Of a stretch of 64,000 nt of DNA, positions 47,086-59,054 are shown one piece after another. Below the pieces are notes generated by a model. The model searched no databases, was not told the DNA's origin, and saw only the letters and a list, made by a program, of their open reading frames with translations. The position numbers and the translations under genes are program-made. Numbering within the stretch: the stretch's first letter is position 1; the number at the start of each line of letters is the position of its first letter. Source of the DNA: Spirometra erinaceieuropaei (lineage: Eukaryota > Platyhelminthes > Cestoda > Diphyllobothriidea > Diphyllobothriidae); NCBI GenBank assembly GCA_902702965.1, contig CACRXP010000001.1, forward strand, positions 4,576,743 through 4,640,742, given 5' to 3'.

Positions 47086-47345
47086 GATACTAAGAACATC
47101 TTTTTTACGGGATCTAAGCTTTAGGAACCATCCTTTTCGCTTCAGCGTCCGTATTCTCAGGAAGCAGTGAAGATATGTAAAATGGTCGAGTCTTCTTTCT
47201 TGGCTCTCATGGACCGTCTACGTCTCCTTCCACTACATGCACCTTGCCGGGACCAAAACCCTGTCAACAGAAACGAAGCAACGAGTCCCAGGAAGCAGAC
47301 TTGAAGAAGTAGACACGAGTGCTGGGACAAGAGATTTATTCGCCT

Positions 47346-47379
47346 GACGTTTCTAATTCCTGCTCGAACTCATCATCAA
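47346..47379 (-). ncRNA. Hammerhead-ribozyme-like motif (47 kb copy)
   Basis: On the minus strand TTGATGA (47379-47373; C to T at the first core base), then TGAGTTC, a GAGCAG loop, GAATTA, and GAAACGTC (47353-47346, canonical). It has the same layout and the same extra T as the copies at 23365 and 31213. Helix II has two weak pairs. Confidence 0.45.
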
Positions 47380-47467
47380 TGACAAAAGTAGATACGAGTG
47401 ACTCATGCACAGGGGGCTGCAGTATTTACAGGATGCAGTCGCCATGCTACCGCACTACTATGACTAT

Positions 47468-48025
47468 TTACGGCTCTCCCCCTTCATCAGGGATAGTTGC
47501 ACTTGATGTGATGACTGTTTGATGGCCGGCATTCGCGTCGTTAATTGCTGCAATTCCATCACGTGCGTTGGATGTTGGTGTGATGATTACTCGACCATTT
47601 GATGCACTGACCCAGGCGTTGGAAACAACGTTCACCTGTGTGCCTCCCGCGTGTCTAATTACTCCGCATAGGCGAAATCTCCGCACCGAGTATGGAAGGG
47701 GAAGACCACTACACGTGTTAATGGACTGGGGACCAGTGAACCATGACTCAAATAGCCCCCGGCTCACGCCGTTGTCGCCTCCTGAGAGAACTTCGGCCTC
47801 GTATTTGAATATTTGGCCGGATCTCGTCGAATGAGCCGCAACTTGCGGGCTGGCGTCATTTCTCCGCACCACCGCAGCGCGTTCGGCCATTCGCGTCCGG
47901 AGCTGTCTTCCGGTTTCTCCGACGCAATTGCCTTGTCCGCAACCGGATCCGATAAACGACTCCAAAAATCCTGTGTATGTTAAGTTCTGGTGTTGCCGAC
48001 TAAAATGCTGATATGCACCGGACAT
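47468..48025 (-). pseudogene. Penelope-like GIY-YIG endonuclease (P1 family)
   Basis: A 185-codon frame with GNCVGETGRQLRTRM (the YVG motif reads CVG), AERAAVVRRNDASPQVAAHS, FTGPQSINTCSGLPLPYS and the long C-terminal tail ending IPDEGGEP. The first nuclease strand (VVYRIW in P1) is lost; the frame begins with unrelated sequence. Close relation to 22524-23276 shows the shared C-terminal tail is part of the family, not a read-through. Confidence 0.75.
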
Positions 48026-50610
48026 CCCACTCGCGATTCCATTATCGATCTTGGCACTTCTGGAAACTGTACTCTAAATAGGCTTGAAGTAGACCATTGG
48101 TGTGACAGAAAAGAGGCTATAAGACCTGCGTTCGAATGCACGTATACTCTAACAAGTACAGTCATAGTATTTAAAAATTATATTTCCCAATGTAATCAAA
48201 TGACAGCTGGCATCCCATTGTTGTTTAGTTACTAAATAGAGTACCCTCTGGCGGAATACGTTGCAAGTGAAATAAGGTTAAGTGTAATAAACTAAGTGAA
48301 CGAAATCATTGGTAACGCGTCGATTTATGACGCAGCGGCCACCCGTCGAACTTCGTAATCACACTGCAGATGAGACTATAACATGTTTCGTCCCATATCT
48401 ATGATGTTTTTAATTGACAATGGAGCTCAGTGATCGACATAGGTGATCCTTTGAACCTATGGTAAACTCCCGTAACTATCTTAAAGGGGCAGAAAGCCAA
48501 GAGTTGTGATTGCATTTTATTTTTTGTCTACGATTTTAGCAAAGGGCCCAATGAATATTTATAACACTGAGCTTGGATTACTTCATCCTATAAAGAAAGG
48601 TTACAGCATATCCTATCATGGATGGTACGCCATCAATACATAGAAAAACAATAATTTTAGTTGAAAGCCTTTGCTTTTTTAATGAAGCACCTTAGATTTT
48701 AATGACTGAGGCGGGTTCGAGCAAATTTTAAGCGTGTAATTTCTGTACTGTTAAAATAGGTCATTTTTTAAATAAATTCCCGTCTTGTTCACGATACACC
48801 CTGTCTTATAAAACAATACCCGGTTTATCGAGTTTGAGATTTATTAAAAGTAACAAATAACATCTGTACACAAAATTTGTCACGACTTGACACCAAATAT
48901 TAAAATGTTTTAAAACTGTGGAACGCAAGCGTAGGTCGCATAAGACAGTAGAACGGAAACGGCGACCACCGTTCAAGTGCTTATAGTAAACCTTGGTCCT
49001 ATACAAAGAGTTCGCAGTCGTCCACCGCATCAAAACCCTGGTTTCCATGCAAACGCTCACGGTAGACTTCGTTCGGTTTTCGTCGCAACATCGGAAGGTA
49101 AGATATAAAAGTATATGATTGCAGGGAAGTGGCCTAAGTCGATGTTTACGACGTAACTGCACCCATACGCGCATCTCATGCAACATTTTCGATGTGATGA
49201 ACTTCCAAAACTCCCTAGAGAACTGTTAAAATGGGTGAGAAAAGCGACTTGGCACATCTACACACACGGCCATCATTAAAGCGATATACAAGTCTCATTG
49301 AAACTCTAGTTAGAGCAGACAGGTGGACAAGAAGTAGACTTGCTCTGCCTGTGAGAAGAAAGTAGCAAGACCAACAGACAAAGATTCAACCCCTGACTAG
49401 AGCAGGTCTTAAGAACATTGGTGGCCGGAAGATCATTTTTGACTAGCACTTGTAAGACACCTTGCTAAGACATTTTCGTTAAGATATCCGTAATTTCTGA
49501 TCATTCCAACGCAATGGTGCATACAAAGCCTGCATTTGTATATTTTTGATAGTATGTTAGAGGCGGTGGTGACTAGCTGATGACGGTGGCTCTGCAAATG
49601 CTGGCTGCCGTTCGTGAACAGTGTTCACGAAAAAACTTGCCTGCTCAGTTTACGAAACGTTTTTTCAACGCTTCAATAAGCCTCTTTGTGCTTCAGTTAG
49701 CTTCCTGGATAGCTACTTGTCCCACGTGGTCACCGATGTGGACTTATTTGCTTCCATCACCGGTCTTAAACAACCAACCACTCGACTGGGCTCAACCCTC
49801 TGTCTTCTGCCCTGTCTTTGACATCTTGAATATCCGCTCAGCATAACGTTGACCCAGAAATTATCTTCCATTATCCGGGTAAACCAGCAAATTAATTTTA
49901 CTTTTTAGTCTTGCCTTATTGGCTGAATTGCCGACTGAGCTCAGCGAAGTAGGTTTTTCCTAATGGGGTCTCCACTGTCAACACAGTATTCTGGTTTCCA
50001 ATCAGATGGAACTTCTGCTACCTTTTGGACAAGCATACCTTTCTTAATGACTGCCTTCCCACTAGAATCACATGTTTTCATAAATGCAAATACATTTTAT
50101 GATGGATATGCATAAATTGATGCGCCATATACTTGTTTTGTTGGAATTCACAAATAGAAAGTTAAAATAGGAAGGTAGGGGCCAGGGCACTTTCAAATTT
50201 TCAGGGTGGTATCCGGTCTTAAGACGACTACATGTGCGCTCGCGTGCTTTAGCAAGCAATTACGCAAAAGGGCACGTCAGTTACATTAGATCTCCCACGA
50301 CGTCACAGAACATAAACACGGTTGCAAGCCTGTCATCAGAAGACATAAATACCTAGTAGGTTGTACGTACTGATTGCCATCCGGCTTTCATCAAGCTATT
50401 GCATGGTTTGGACTACAGTTTTGATGAATATGTTTAATTGTTGGAGCAGATCTCCAAAAATAACACCGCAAAGGAGAGGCTGGCTCATTGTCAAAGGCAG
50501 CATAGGGCTTTTAGTTTTTGAGACGTTACCATGTGCATGCGTGCGTTACACTATGCAGTGGCGAAAAAAACGATTTTGTGGATGATGCATTTTTTTCTCG
50601 AAAGTTAATA
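48026..50610. other. Intergenic, no supported gene
   Basis: AT-rich with short frames. The frames 48806-49186 (-) and 49580-49846 (+) show no recognisable domain. Confidence 0.4.
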
Positions 50611-51590
50611 CAGTAGGCGGGCTAACTCATGAAATGTCAACCGAAATTACGGAATGCGTTTTTGTTTCGAAAAGACTAATTAAGTACGGTCGTAAAACTA
50701 ATCGTCCTGCAGTGTAATGCTATCATAATTCAGTTACCTCAAGATGTCCGCCTTCCAACGAACTGCGTTCGAACCTACAATCAGTAAAAACAGACTACTT
50801 AAGTAGCATGATTTTTTCTCATTGATCTTCGGTACCTCTAAAAGTCCAATTATATTTCATGGAAAACATGCATAAAAATATTCATCCTTTTGCTCATTCG
50901 GTAGAAAATTACGCTTACTTCCAATTTTGCACTTGAAGGAAGGGAATAATTCGGTTTTCAAAAACGTTTCCAATTCCCGATTAATTTTGAAGCCCGACCT
51001 GCCGTTACACTTACACTCAGGGTTTTGCAAACTACAAGCCGTACGCTTTCTGCGTATGGAAAACCATACATTTCTCTACGTTTTTAAGGGAGACTATGTG
51101 AGGTTCATAAGATTTGGCAGTGGAGTTGAGTCATATTGTCAACTTTTCAATCCATATTGGTAAATGCAGAGACATGACGTTTAGTTAATGGCCACTTCAC
51201 GGTATTAAAAATCCCACAATTATAATGTTCTTTAAAACCAAATTATACCCTTTCTTCGAGTAGAAAATTGGGGGAAGATGTAATGTTTTACCAAATGAGC
51301 AAATATGAACATTTTCTGTATATGTTTCATGAAATATGATTGGCATTTTAAGAGTATCGATGGGCATTGAGAAAAATACATGCTACGTAAACAGTCATTT
51401 TTTACAGAATTTGGTTTTTGCATGCAGCCGGAAAGAAGTTCATTCTAAAGCCGGTATCCTGAGGTAACTGAATTACTGTAGAATTATGCTGTCAGATGAT
51501 TAATTTTACAACTCTACTTAATTAATCTTTTCGAAACGAAAACGCATTGTGGAATTTCGGTTGACATTTCACGAGTTAGCCCGCGTACTG
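50611..51590. mobile_element. Foldback element F7
   Basis: TA on both sides. Left terminus CAGTAGGCGGGCTAACTCATG, right terminus CACGAGTTAGCCCGCGTACTG. Arms of about 370 bp, spacer about 230 bp. It defines a subfamily with F2 whose termini differ from F6/F9 while the layout and inner motifs are the same. Confidence 0.85.
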
Positions 51591-51870
51591 TAGGAAATCA
51601 AGCATGAATGAGAAATTGCCGTTAGAAAGCATAAACGCTGGGCGTGGTGAAAACCGTAAAAAATCTCAAATGTAAGTTTATTCACTGCTGAAATAAATTC
51701 ACAATGCTAAAACGAGAAGAGACTTCAATTCAGTAATCAAATCACATGAAAACCTAAATTCACACAAAAGACAGCACTAGATGAGCGTTTCGTCGATCCC
51801 TCCTTGCACATGTGTAATAGTTATGAAATGATTGTTCTCCGAGAAAAAATAGCATAGCCGCCTTATACGT

Positions 51871-52834
51871 AGATTCATTGACCAATCTCATTAAGTATTA
51901 GCCGAAATTCTGAAATGAGTATTTGATTAGGAAATACTACTTCAGTGGAACTGTAATACCTATTGTTTTGCAATTCAATCCCATGGTGTTTCTGGAATGC
52001 CAGGATGATGATTTTTGAATGCACTTCTTTTCGGCCATCTGTGAAAGCGTATTCGGTGAAGAATGACTACTATTTAACTTGTCTGCACTTTCTCTAGTGG
52101 TTTTCCGTAGCATTGTAAATTCACATAAATTTTATAAAAAGCCTCCGTATAAATATCATTTTTTACGTTCAGTTGATAGGAAATAATGTTTTCTTAAAAT
52201 TTTCTAATCGTAGAATTACGATCTTTTGGTTCATACAAGGCAGTTTTGGCCCCCCAATGATTTTGAACCTGATCTGTCGTTTCATTTTCGTTTAGAGTTT
52301 TCAGTTATCATACTAAATTGTTTTGGTGTAAAGAAATACATACATTTCTTTGTGCCATTAACAAAACACCCCATGGGGGCCACAGCATGTTAAAACGGAG
52401 TTGAGGCATATTGCACACTTAATGAGGAGCATTATAAAACGGAAAGACATGACGCTATTCAAACGAACATTACACGGGTTTAAACTTTCCATAATAAGAA
52501 GCTTTCCTCTTCAAATATAAGAATAAGAAGGGCGTAGTCTGCCATTAAATACATATTTCTGTGCATGTCTTTTTCAAAACACTTTTGTCTTTAAAAGGAC
52601 ATCGGAAATCGATATGGAACACTCATACTTATTGAACTATCATTTTTCACTGAGTGCGGTTTCTGTATGCGACCAAAAGAGGTGCATTTGAGAGCCAGCA
52701 TTCTGGCCTGCCTGAAATATCACTAGACTGAGCCAAAAGATAACCAATTCTACAATCCAACTTAAGTAATCCTTCCAAATCGAAAACGCATTTCAAAATT
52801 GCGACTAAAGTTTCATGAGATTGACCACTGACTG
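51871..52834. mobile_element. Foldback element F8
   Basis: Right terminus TTTCATGAGATTGACCACTGACTG followed by TA; left terminus near TTCATTGACCAATCTCATT. Arms are diverged but alignable. It resembles F3 most. Confidence 0.65.
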
Positions 52835-52984
52835 TATACCGCATTTACGTTTCACAACGAAACGAACAGATACTGGCATCTCAGAAAGTTGTTTTCACCA
52901 TCACCAGGATGATTATGTGGCTAAGCTGAAAAGGGGGGTAGAGGTGCACTTAGTTTGACGAAGCAGCGTTTGACCCAAATTTGT

Positions 52985-53125
52985 CTTCATTCGGCCAATC
53001 ACAAGCCTGAGAATTATGTGGGATCAGCCACACGAACTCGTGCATCTGCTCTATACTGATGGTTCAGAGACAGGGTTTTCTAGGTTGGTTATAAGCAATT
53101 CAACGAACCGAAGTTATTAGCATCT
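52985..53125 (+). repeat. Diverged relative of the palindrome unit
   Basis: TCTTCATTCGGCCAATCACA and GGTTATAAGCAATTCAACGA correspond to parts of the arm at 37196-37385 (GCCTTCATTCAGCCAATCATA and GGTCATAAGCACTTCATCGA) in the same order. It is a single-orientation copy. Confidence 0.55.
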
Positions 53126-53688
53126 TGTAAATTGGCGTTCTGTTTTAGTGCACATAGCGCATTTCTTTAAACAGGAATAGACACACACACACCCCAATGC
53201 ACTGGATTTTCGGAGCAAATCAACTCGGAATGGTCGATTAAGGTCACAACCGACAGGCATCTGCTAGGACAAGCTAGCCCATACTTTAATAGCACAACGG
53301 CAGACGACAGGTATTTGGAGAAGAATAATACGTCCAACACAGTCTCCAATCCCACTGGAGAAAATCATGATTTTGAACCAAACTGAATTCCTTAGAAATA
53401 TGTCGTCCCTATTCAAGTATCAATTGACGCATAAATTTTATATCATGGACCCTGAAAAAATAAAGATCTCAGTTTTTAAAAATATCAAAACATTTTTTAC
53501 GGAAGAAACATTCATTGGAAGGTACTGACAAATCCCCGATGCAAAGTGTGCCGATAATAACAAAATTCTGCAGGGTATTCTCAAGTGCGCAACACTGACA
53601 TCTCATAATGTCAATGGTACTGTTTAGCAATACACCTGACAATTCGACTGTCGGTTTTGACTATGTCTGTCGTGTAACATGTTAATTA
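53126..53688. other. Intergenic, no supported feature
   Basis: Short frames only. Confidence 0.35.
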
Positions 53689-54683
53689 CAGTGCGTGACC
53701 TATCTCATGAAATGTTGGCTGAAATTCTGAAATGCGTTTTCGATTAGGAAGGATTACTTGGTCGCGGTTGTGATACTGATTATCTTAAGACATACTCTTA
53801 TAACATTTTGGACTCGGCAGGATGTCGGCTTTTAAATGCACTTCTTTTCAATCTCCTGGAGAAAGCGTGCTCGGTAAAAAATGACTACTTATTTAGCATG
53901 CATTTTTCCCATTGATTTTCGATGGTCTTGGAAATTCAAATATATTTTATAGAAACCACAGACAAAAATATGCTTTCTTTTAATCAATCAATAGAGAATC
54001 ACGTCTTCTTTATATTTTATACTTAAGAAAGGAGTATAATAAGGTTTTAAAAAAGTTTCTAATTATGAGACTTTTTAAGACCGCGATATGTCCATTCACA
54101 TAGCATCGTACCTGGACGTTTAGCACTGCTCCTCGTGAAACGTACAACATGGTTCGCATCCATTGCAAAATTACATGGACACTGTATGATATCTCTTTAA
54201 TGACATAGAAAAATATGGGATTTTCTTTACTCGGGACGCATGCATCTTGCTGAGTTTCATCACTAAGCGTTAATGCAACGAATGATCAGGCTCCCAATTT
54301 TTCGGCAATTAGAAACCTTTTTTAAAACCTTATTATACTCCTTTCTTAGGTATAAAATATAAAGAAGACATGATTCTCTATTGATTGACTAAAAGAAAGC
54401 ATATTTTTTGTCTGTGGTTTCTATAAAATATATTTGAATTTCCAAGACCATCGAAAATCAATGGAAAAATGCACGCTACTTAAGTAGCCATTTTTTGTCG
54501 AGCGAGCTTTCTACAGGAGATTGAAAAGAAGTGCATTTAAAAGCCGACATCCTGCCGAGTCCAAAATGTTATAAGAGTATGTCTTAAGATAATCAGTATC
54601 ACAACCGCGCCCAAGTAATCCTTCCTAATCGAAAACGCATTTCAGAATTTCAGCCAACATTTCATGAGATAGGTCACGCACTG
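53689..54683. mobile_element. Foldback element F9 (best-preserved)
   Basis: TA-flanked, 995 bp. Left terminus CAGTGCGTGACCTATCTCATG and right terminus its exact complement. Arms about 53689-54055 and 54325-54683 pair closely; the spacer of about 260 bp is unpaired. TA duplication and CAGTG ends match Tc1/mariner-type termini. No transposase is encoded, so it is non-autonomous. Confidence 0.9.
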
Positions 54684-55145
54684 TAGATTATAGTGGTAGT
54701 AGACTTGCACAACATCCAGCGGAATTCATCATCCTCCCCCCCCCCTGGATTTGTTGTTGAAACATAATCAGGAAGGTAGGAGGTGGGAGAGGATGCAGGT
54801 GGCTGACACGGCGAAAACCCACATCTAGACGTACCACCACACTCCTAGGTCACAATGCACAATAACCACGATTTTACACACAACAAGAGAAGAGGGAGAC
54901 AGCTTTGATCCCGCGGAGTGGGGATGACGAATAAGTAAGTTCGGAGGCAGGATGGATCAGATGTGATTATGTGGCCCCACCTGAAGTAAACAAAACCCAG
55001 CCGCCTGTAGTACGGGACTGGTGGTAACAGGGATTTTTACAGGTGGTACCGGAGGGACGCACAGGCGACGCGGTCAAGTAGTTACATGCAAAAGAAAAAA
55101 CCATTAAGCGTGCGAGGTTGGAGTTTGAGTGGTTGAGAAATAGGT
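54684..55145. other. Intergenic, no supported feature
   Basis: A C-run at 54737-54746 and GC-richer sequence, no gene. Confidence 0.4.
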
Positions 55146-55260
55146 GCCCTAACCCCTAATCCTAATCCCTAACTCGAATCCCTAACCCCTAACACAACTT
55201 CTGACACCTAGTTCTAAGTCCTAACCTCCTTACTCTAATCACTAACCCTAATCCCTTACT
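55146..55260 (-). repeat. Degenerate telomere-like CCCTAA repeat
   Basis: Units CCCTAACCCCTAATCCTAAT, CCCTAACTCGAAT and later variants. C-rich on the plus strand. No inverted termini like those at 11152-11362 were found around it. Confidence 0.75.
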
Positions 55261-55501
55261 CTTTAAAACTAGCTGTAAATCTAACACTTCACCGCAGTCG
55301 TACTCTGTAACCATGAAACATCCAACACGAAAGTTAGAGGGAGACGACAGGCCAAAAGTCAAGAATGACCACCGGCATTGCACCGAAAAAGGTAGACTCG
55401 GCAACAAAGAAACGAGGATGCCAACAGAACATACACACCGCAACGCACAGCAACACCATGCCAACGTAATCACGCCAACTCAAAATACTTAAGTAGGTCA
55501 A

Positions 55502-55980
55502 CAGTATTGTGTCCATCAGATGCAGCTACATAACTGCATCTTACAGTCGCCCAAGTTACACTTTCATGATATTGGATATTGGCGTTATGATTGCTCGACC
55601 ATTTGACGCGCTGACCCGGGTGTTGGGAAGAGTGTTCACCAGTGCGCTCCCCGCGTGGCCAATTACTCCGCCTAGACGAAGTCTCAGCACGCTGTATTGA
55701 ATGGGAAGATCATTGCACTTGTTGATAGACTGGGGGCCAGGTAATAATGACTCAAGCGGCTCCCGGCTCACGCGGTTGTTACCTCTTGCGAGAATTTCGG
55801 CCTCGTCAAATTTGAATGTGTGGCCGGAACCCGTCGAATGAGCCGCAACTTGAGAGCTGGCGCCATTTCTCCGCACTGCTGCAGCGTGTTCGTCTCTTCG
55901 CTTCTATTGGCAGTATTGTGTCCATCAGTTGCAACTACATAACCACATCTTATAGGCGCCCAAGTTGTACTTTTATGAGA
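55502..55980. mobile_element. Penelope-like fragment between direct repeats
   Basis: A P1-family endonuclease fragment on the minus strand (55893-55571; DEAEILARGNNRVSREPLES and VLRLRLGGVIGHAGSA) is enclosed by two copies of a 65-70-bp sequence starting CAGTATTGTGTCCATCAG (55502-55570 and 55911-55980). Just before the second copy lies CGTCTCTTCGCTTCTATTGGC, which belongs to the P1 5' region (22464-22484) but in the opposite orientation to the endonuclease. Confidence 0.6.
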
Positions 55981-56477
55981 AAAGAGAATTATATCAGCCT
56001 ATCGAATGATCCGGCTAGTTTTGCATTGCCCTTAGAGCAAAAATTAATAAGTGATTACGTCATTGGGCAAACATATTGCGGGGATTCACATAAAATTTGC
56101 TAACTGGAAAGTGGTGCGCAGACGGTCAGAAGATTCCTTTGATGAGCAGCTACAAAAATATATATTCCCGCATAAATTTACTTTGCTACATTTATCCAGA
56201 AGGTTTGCCCAAAACTATTTTTTATGAATCTTTGAAGTGAAACGGCGTGGATGCATTAAGAAAAAATAATAAAAAATTTAGTTGGTTTATGTGTGATTGT
56301 ATTGGGAACCCGTGAAAGTCTAATCGAGAAGATAGTCAATGTCTGGTTAATGAGTACTGTTTAGAAGAGGAGGAGGTGAAAGAGGAGAAGGAGGGGGAAG
56401 AGACAAAATATTAACACTTTGTAAACTGCATATCCGTGATTTGATGTCTGAAGGCAGCATAAAAGCAAGTGATGCAT

Positions 56478-57110
56478 CTAATGAAATATCGGCCGTAGTT
56501 CGGGAAAGTGTTTTCAGTCTAAAAGGACCTTTCAGGTGAGATTGTAATATAGAAGATCATGCAGCATAATTCTGATATATTTCAGTCACTTCAGGGTATC
56601 GACAATTTAAAGCGCTTCCTTTCAAAAGGCTGCATATGCGCTATCCCCATAAAGTGGAAACTTATTTAGTAGAAGTTTTCGCATAGATTTTAAATGATCC
56701 CATGAAAAGGTTTAGTAGTGCCTTTCTGAAGTCTGCAACAAGATCTATGTACATAACAACATTTTGCGAACGCTATGATGAATCTTTTTAATAGATCCCA
56801 GAAATATATTGTTTTACATAGATTTAAACTTTACAACATTTAACTGTGAATCCTCAAAATTCAAGAGAAAAGGCGAGTCGGGTAAAAATCTTTGACATTT
56901 GGAGACCGTTTCTAAAACTAAAGCTGCCTTTTCTGTGGATATGAAACGTGAATAAAACATGATTTTTTACAAAATCTGAACTGCATGCAATATGTTTCTT
57001 CATGCCTTCCATAAAATGAACTCGAAATTTTGCGAAAGCATAGATCATCAGAAAAAATTATACCAGGCGACTAAGACCATTCTAGTAAATGCAATTTTAT
57101 GGACGGTAGG
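56478..57110. mobile_element. Probable decayed foldback element F10
   Basis: The left part has the layout of the family: ATCTAATGAAATATCGGCCG, then GGGAAAGTGTTTTCAGTC, then a TTTCAGTCACTTCAGGGTATC region as in F7. The right part (about 56940-57060) pairs only weakly. Borders are approximate. Confidence 0.35.
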
Positions 57111-57669
57111 TCGGACGCGCATATAGAATCAGAAACCTGAATTGATTAAAATATCCTTCCGTTATGCTGCGCTAAAGTCAATAATATTTGACCACTTAGA
57201 AAATTCCTTCTGAAGACGAGTTGGCGAGCATCCGCTGCTTTCGATAAATTTTCCTCAGGCCAGCACAATTACATGGGTGCGGGTTACAGCCCAGCAGTCC
57301 ATAGGAATAAAACAAAAAAATCGGGAACGAAAATTTTGATCTAGTACCGGCTTCTGCAGACAGTATCCAACATTTCAAATCAGCACGTGCAGATAGCAGT
57401 TATCAACTCCCGAACAGGGGACCAAAAATTCGGAACTTGCTGACAAAAGAACTCGTGGAAAAGTTAAAAAAACTTCGGGAGAGCAAAGATATCTTGATAA
57501 CTAGAAAAAAAACAGGTGTTTTTATAATGAACAGATTGTAATACGCAGCGAAGATACTGTCCATATTATCAAGCCAGAAGAAATTCAAGAAGACAGACAA
57601 AGAAAAGGACTGCACTGATGAGGTAGAGGTAAAACTGACTGAATGTCGAAGAGTGTTCCACAAAGGGGG

Positions 57670-58200
57670 GTTATAAAAGTGACCGTTACCTCAAACACCT
57701 CCAGCCAGTCGGCACACATATCCTTCGACTATATGGTTTTCCTAGGATCCACGAGGAAGGCCTGTTAGTTCGTTCGGTGTCACAGATGCGAAACTCTCCG
57801 TGTCATGCGATAACTAAGTGTTTAGCAGAAAAGCCCAAACCCTTACTACATCTACTAGCACCACGCAGCTATCGAGATATCTTTGAATTCATAGGCGACA
57901 TCGAAGACCTTAACCGTAACGGCAGGGTGTTTTTGCTAGACGTCACATCGCTTTTGGCAAACGTCCCGGTCACCAAGGCAGTTAAATTCCACCTGTTATT
58001 TTATATCAACCAATCAGTAGGAAATAGGAATGGCGATGAACACACTCAAATAATTATTATTAAGATGCGCATTAAACGTGCAGTTTCTTTCTCTTAGCCG
58101 ATGAAGAGATTCCAGCTAAGCGATCAGATCGATAAGCTTAAACATTACGGTCATTATGTTGATGGTAACTTTGCGATTGGCAGCGCAGAAACAGACGTAG
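57670..58200 (+). pseudogene. Penelope-like RT remnant (P3)
   Basis: Broken frames give LQPVGTHILRLYGFPRIHEEG (57695-57760), the conserved N-terminal RT block; APRSYRDIFEFIGDIEDLN and LLDVTSLLANVP (motif A with its Asp, about 57860-57970); and YVDG at 58155-58166 where the catalytic YVDD is expected. The loss of the second Asp and the shifts make it inactive. Confidence 0.7.
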
Positions 58201-58706
58201 CTACTTAGTTAAATGTTGTAAATCAGGCAATCTGTCGATAAAATTTACGTTGGAGATGTTCTTCTAAACAGGAGACGTGACTGTTATCGTCCGAAGGAGC
58301 CTCTGCCGGAAGAAACCCCGGTATGGACAACACACGAACTTCGCCAATTTCGTTCCCCCTCCAGAAAAAGGAGGTTTAGTCCGGTATTTGGCAAAAGGAG
58401 CTAGGAAATTTCCTTAACAGATAGCATCGAGGAGGAACTAAGAAAAGGCCAGGTCTTTCTCCTAAAAACGGGTATCCTGACCGGTTAACTGCAAAGGACG
58501 TTGCAGAACGACCGCTAAAACCCACCACACTGACTGACGAAAAGAAAACTTTGTTCTTCAAAGTGTCTTTTCAGGGAAACGCCGCAAGAAGCCTTGGTCA
58601 AGCTTTCTCGTAAACCTTCCCAACAGCAAGGATTCGAATATCGTTCTCTACTAACTCTATTTTAAGCGGGGAAGGTAAGTATAGGCTGCCATCTCAGACC
58701 ACCTCA

Positions 58707-59054
58707 ATGTGCATGTACCCTTTCACTTGCTCCTGTGGAGCAGGTTATATTGGTCGTACGAGTCAGCGCCTATTCGAAAGAATACAGGAACACCTCCCCG
58801 CATGCCTGCCAAAAGACGAAACTAGGAACATAAGCAGTGCCATTCTTGTGTATTCACTTAATCCAGGGCATCGTGTGGATCCCTGGGAAGTTTTTCGTGT
58901 GATTTATAAGACCCCCTCGAGCTGTCCTAGGCTACTGGGTCAGCGTCTGTTGGCAGCAGCAGAAGTGGCCGCAATTAGGCTACGAAAACCGACCGTATGC
59001 GCCCCGAAGAACGTCGTTCGGGCGCCAAGCTTTCCCTGTTCAAAGGTTGACTAA
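58707..59054 (+). pseudogene. Penelope-like GIY-YIG endonuclease (P3)
   Basis: A 115-codon frame with MYPFTCSCGAGYIGRTSQRL, in which the YIG motif and the downstream Arg are intact, followed by FERIQEHLPACLP, SAILVYSLNPGH and a C-terminal AAEVAAIRLRKPTVCAPK. The domain looks complete and is the best-preserved nuclease in the window. It is separated from the RT remnant by about 500 bp of broken coding sequence, as expected for the linker. The start ATG is an internal Met. Confidence 0.8.

Larger units (their letters stand above)
47300..48025 (-). mobile_element. Penelope-like element copy (P1 family)
   Basis: Minus-strand copy of the P1 lineage: endonuclease frame 48025-47468, then GCGGTAGCATGGCGACTGCA, a hammerhead-like motif and the CCCAGCACTCG...GGGACTCGTTGC region. 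It is truncated upstream of the nuclease. It is the mirror-orientation relative of 22365-23460. Confidence 0.7.

Noticed and set aside
49580..49846. 88-codon plus-strand frame
   Set aside because: No recognisable domain; typical chance length in this base composition.
57228..57260. Possible hammerhead core CTGAGGA...CGAAA in the P3 inverted terminal repeat (minus strand)
   Set aside because: The intervening bases cannot form a credible helix II, and the partner repeat at 59175 reads CTGAGTA.
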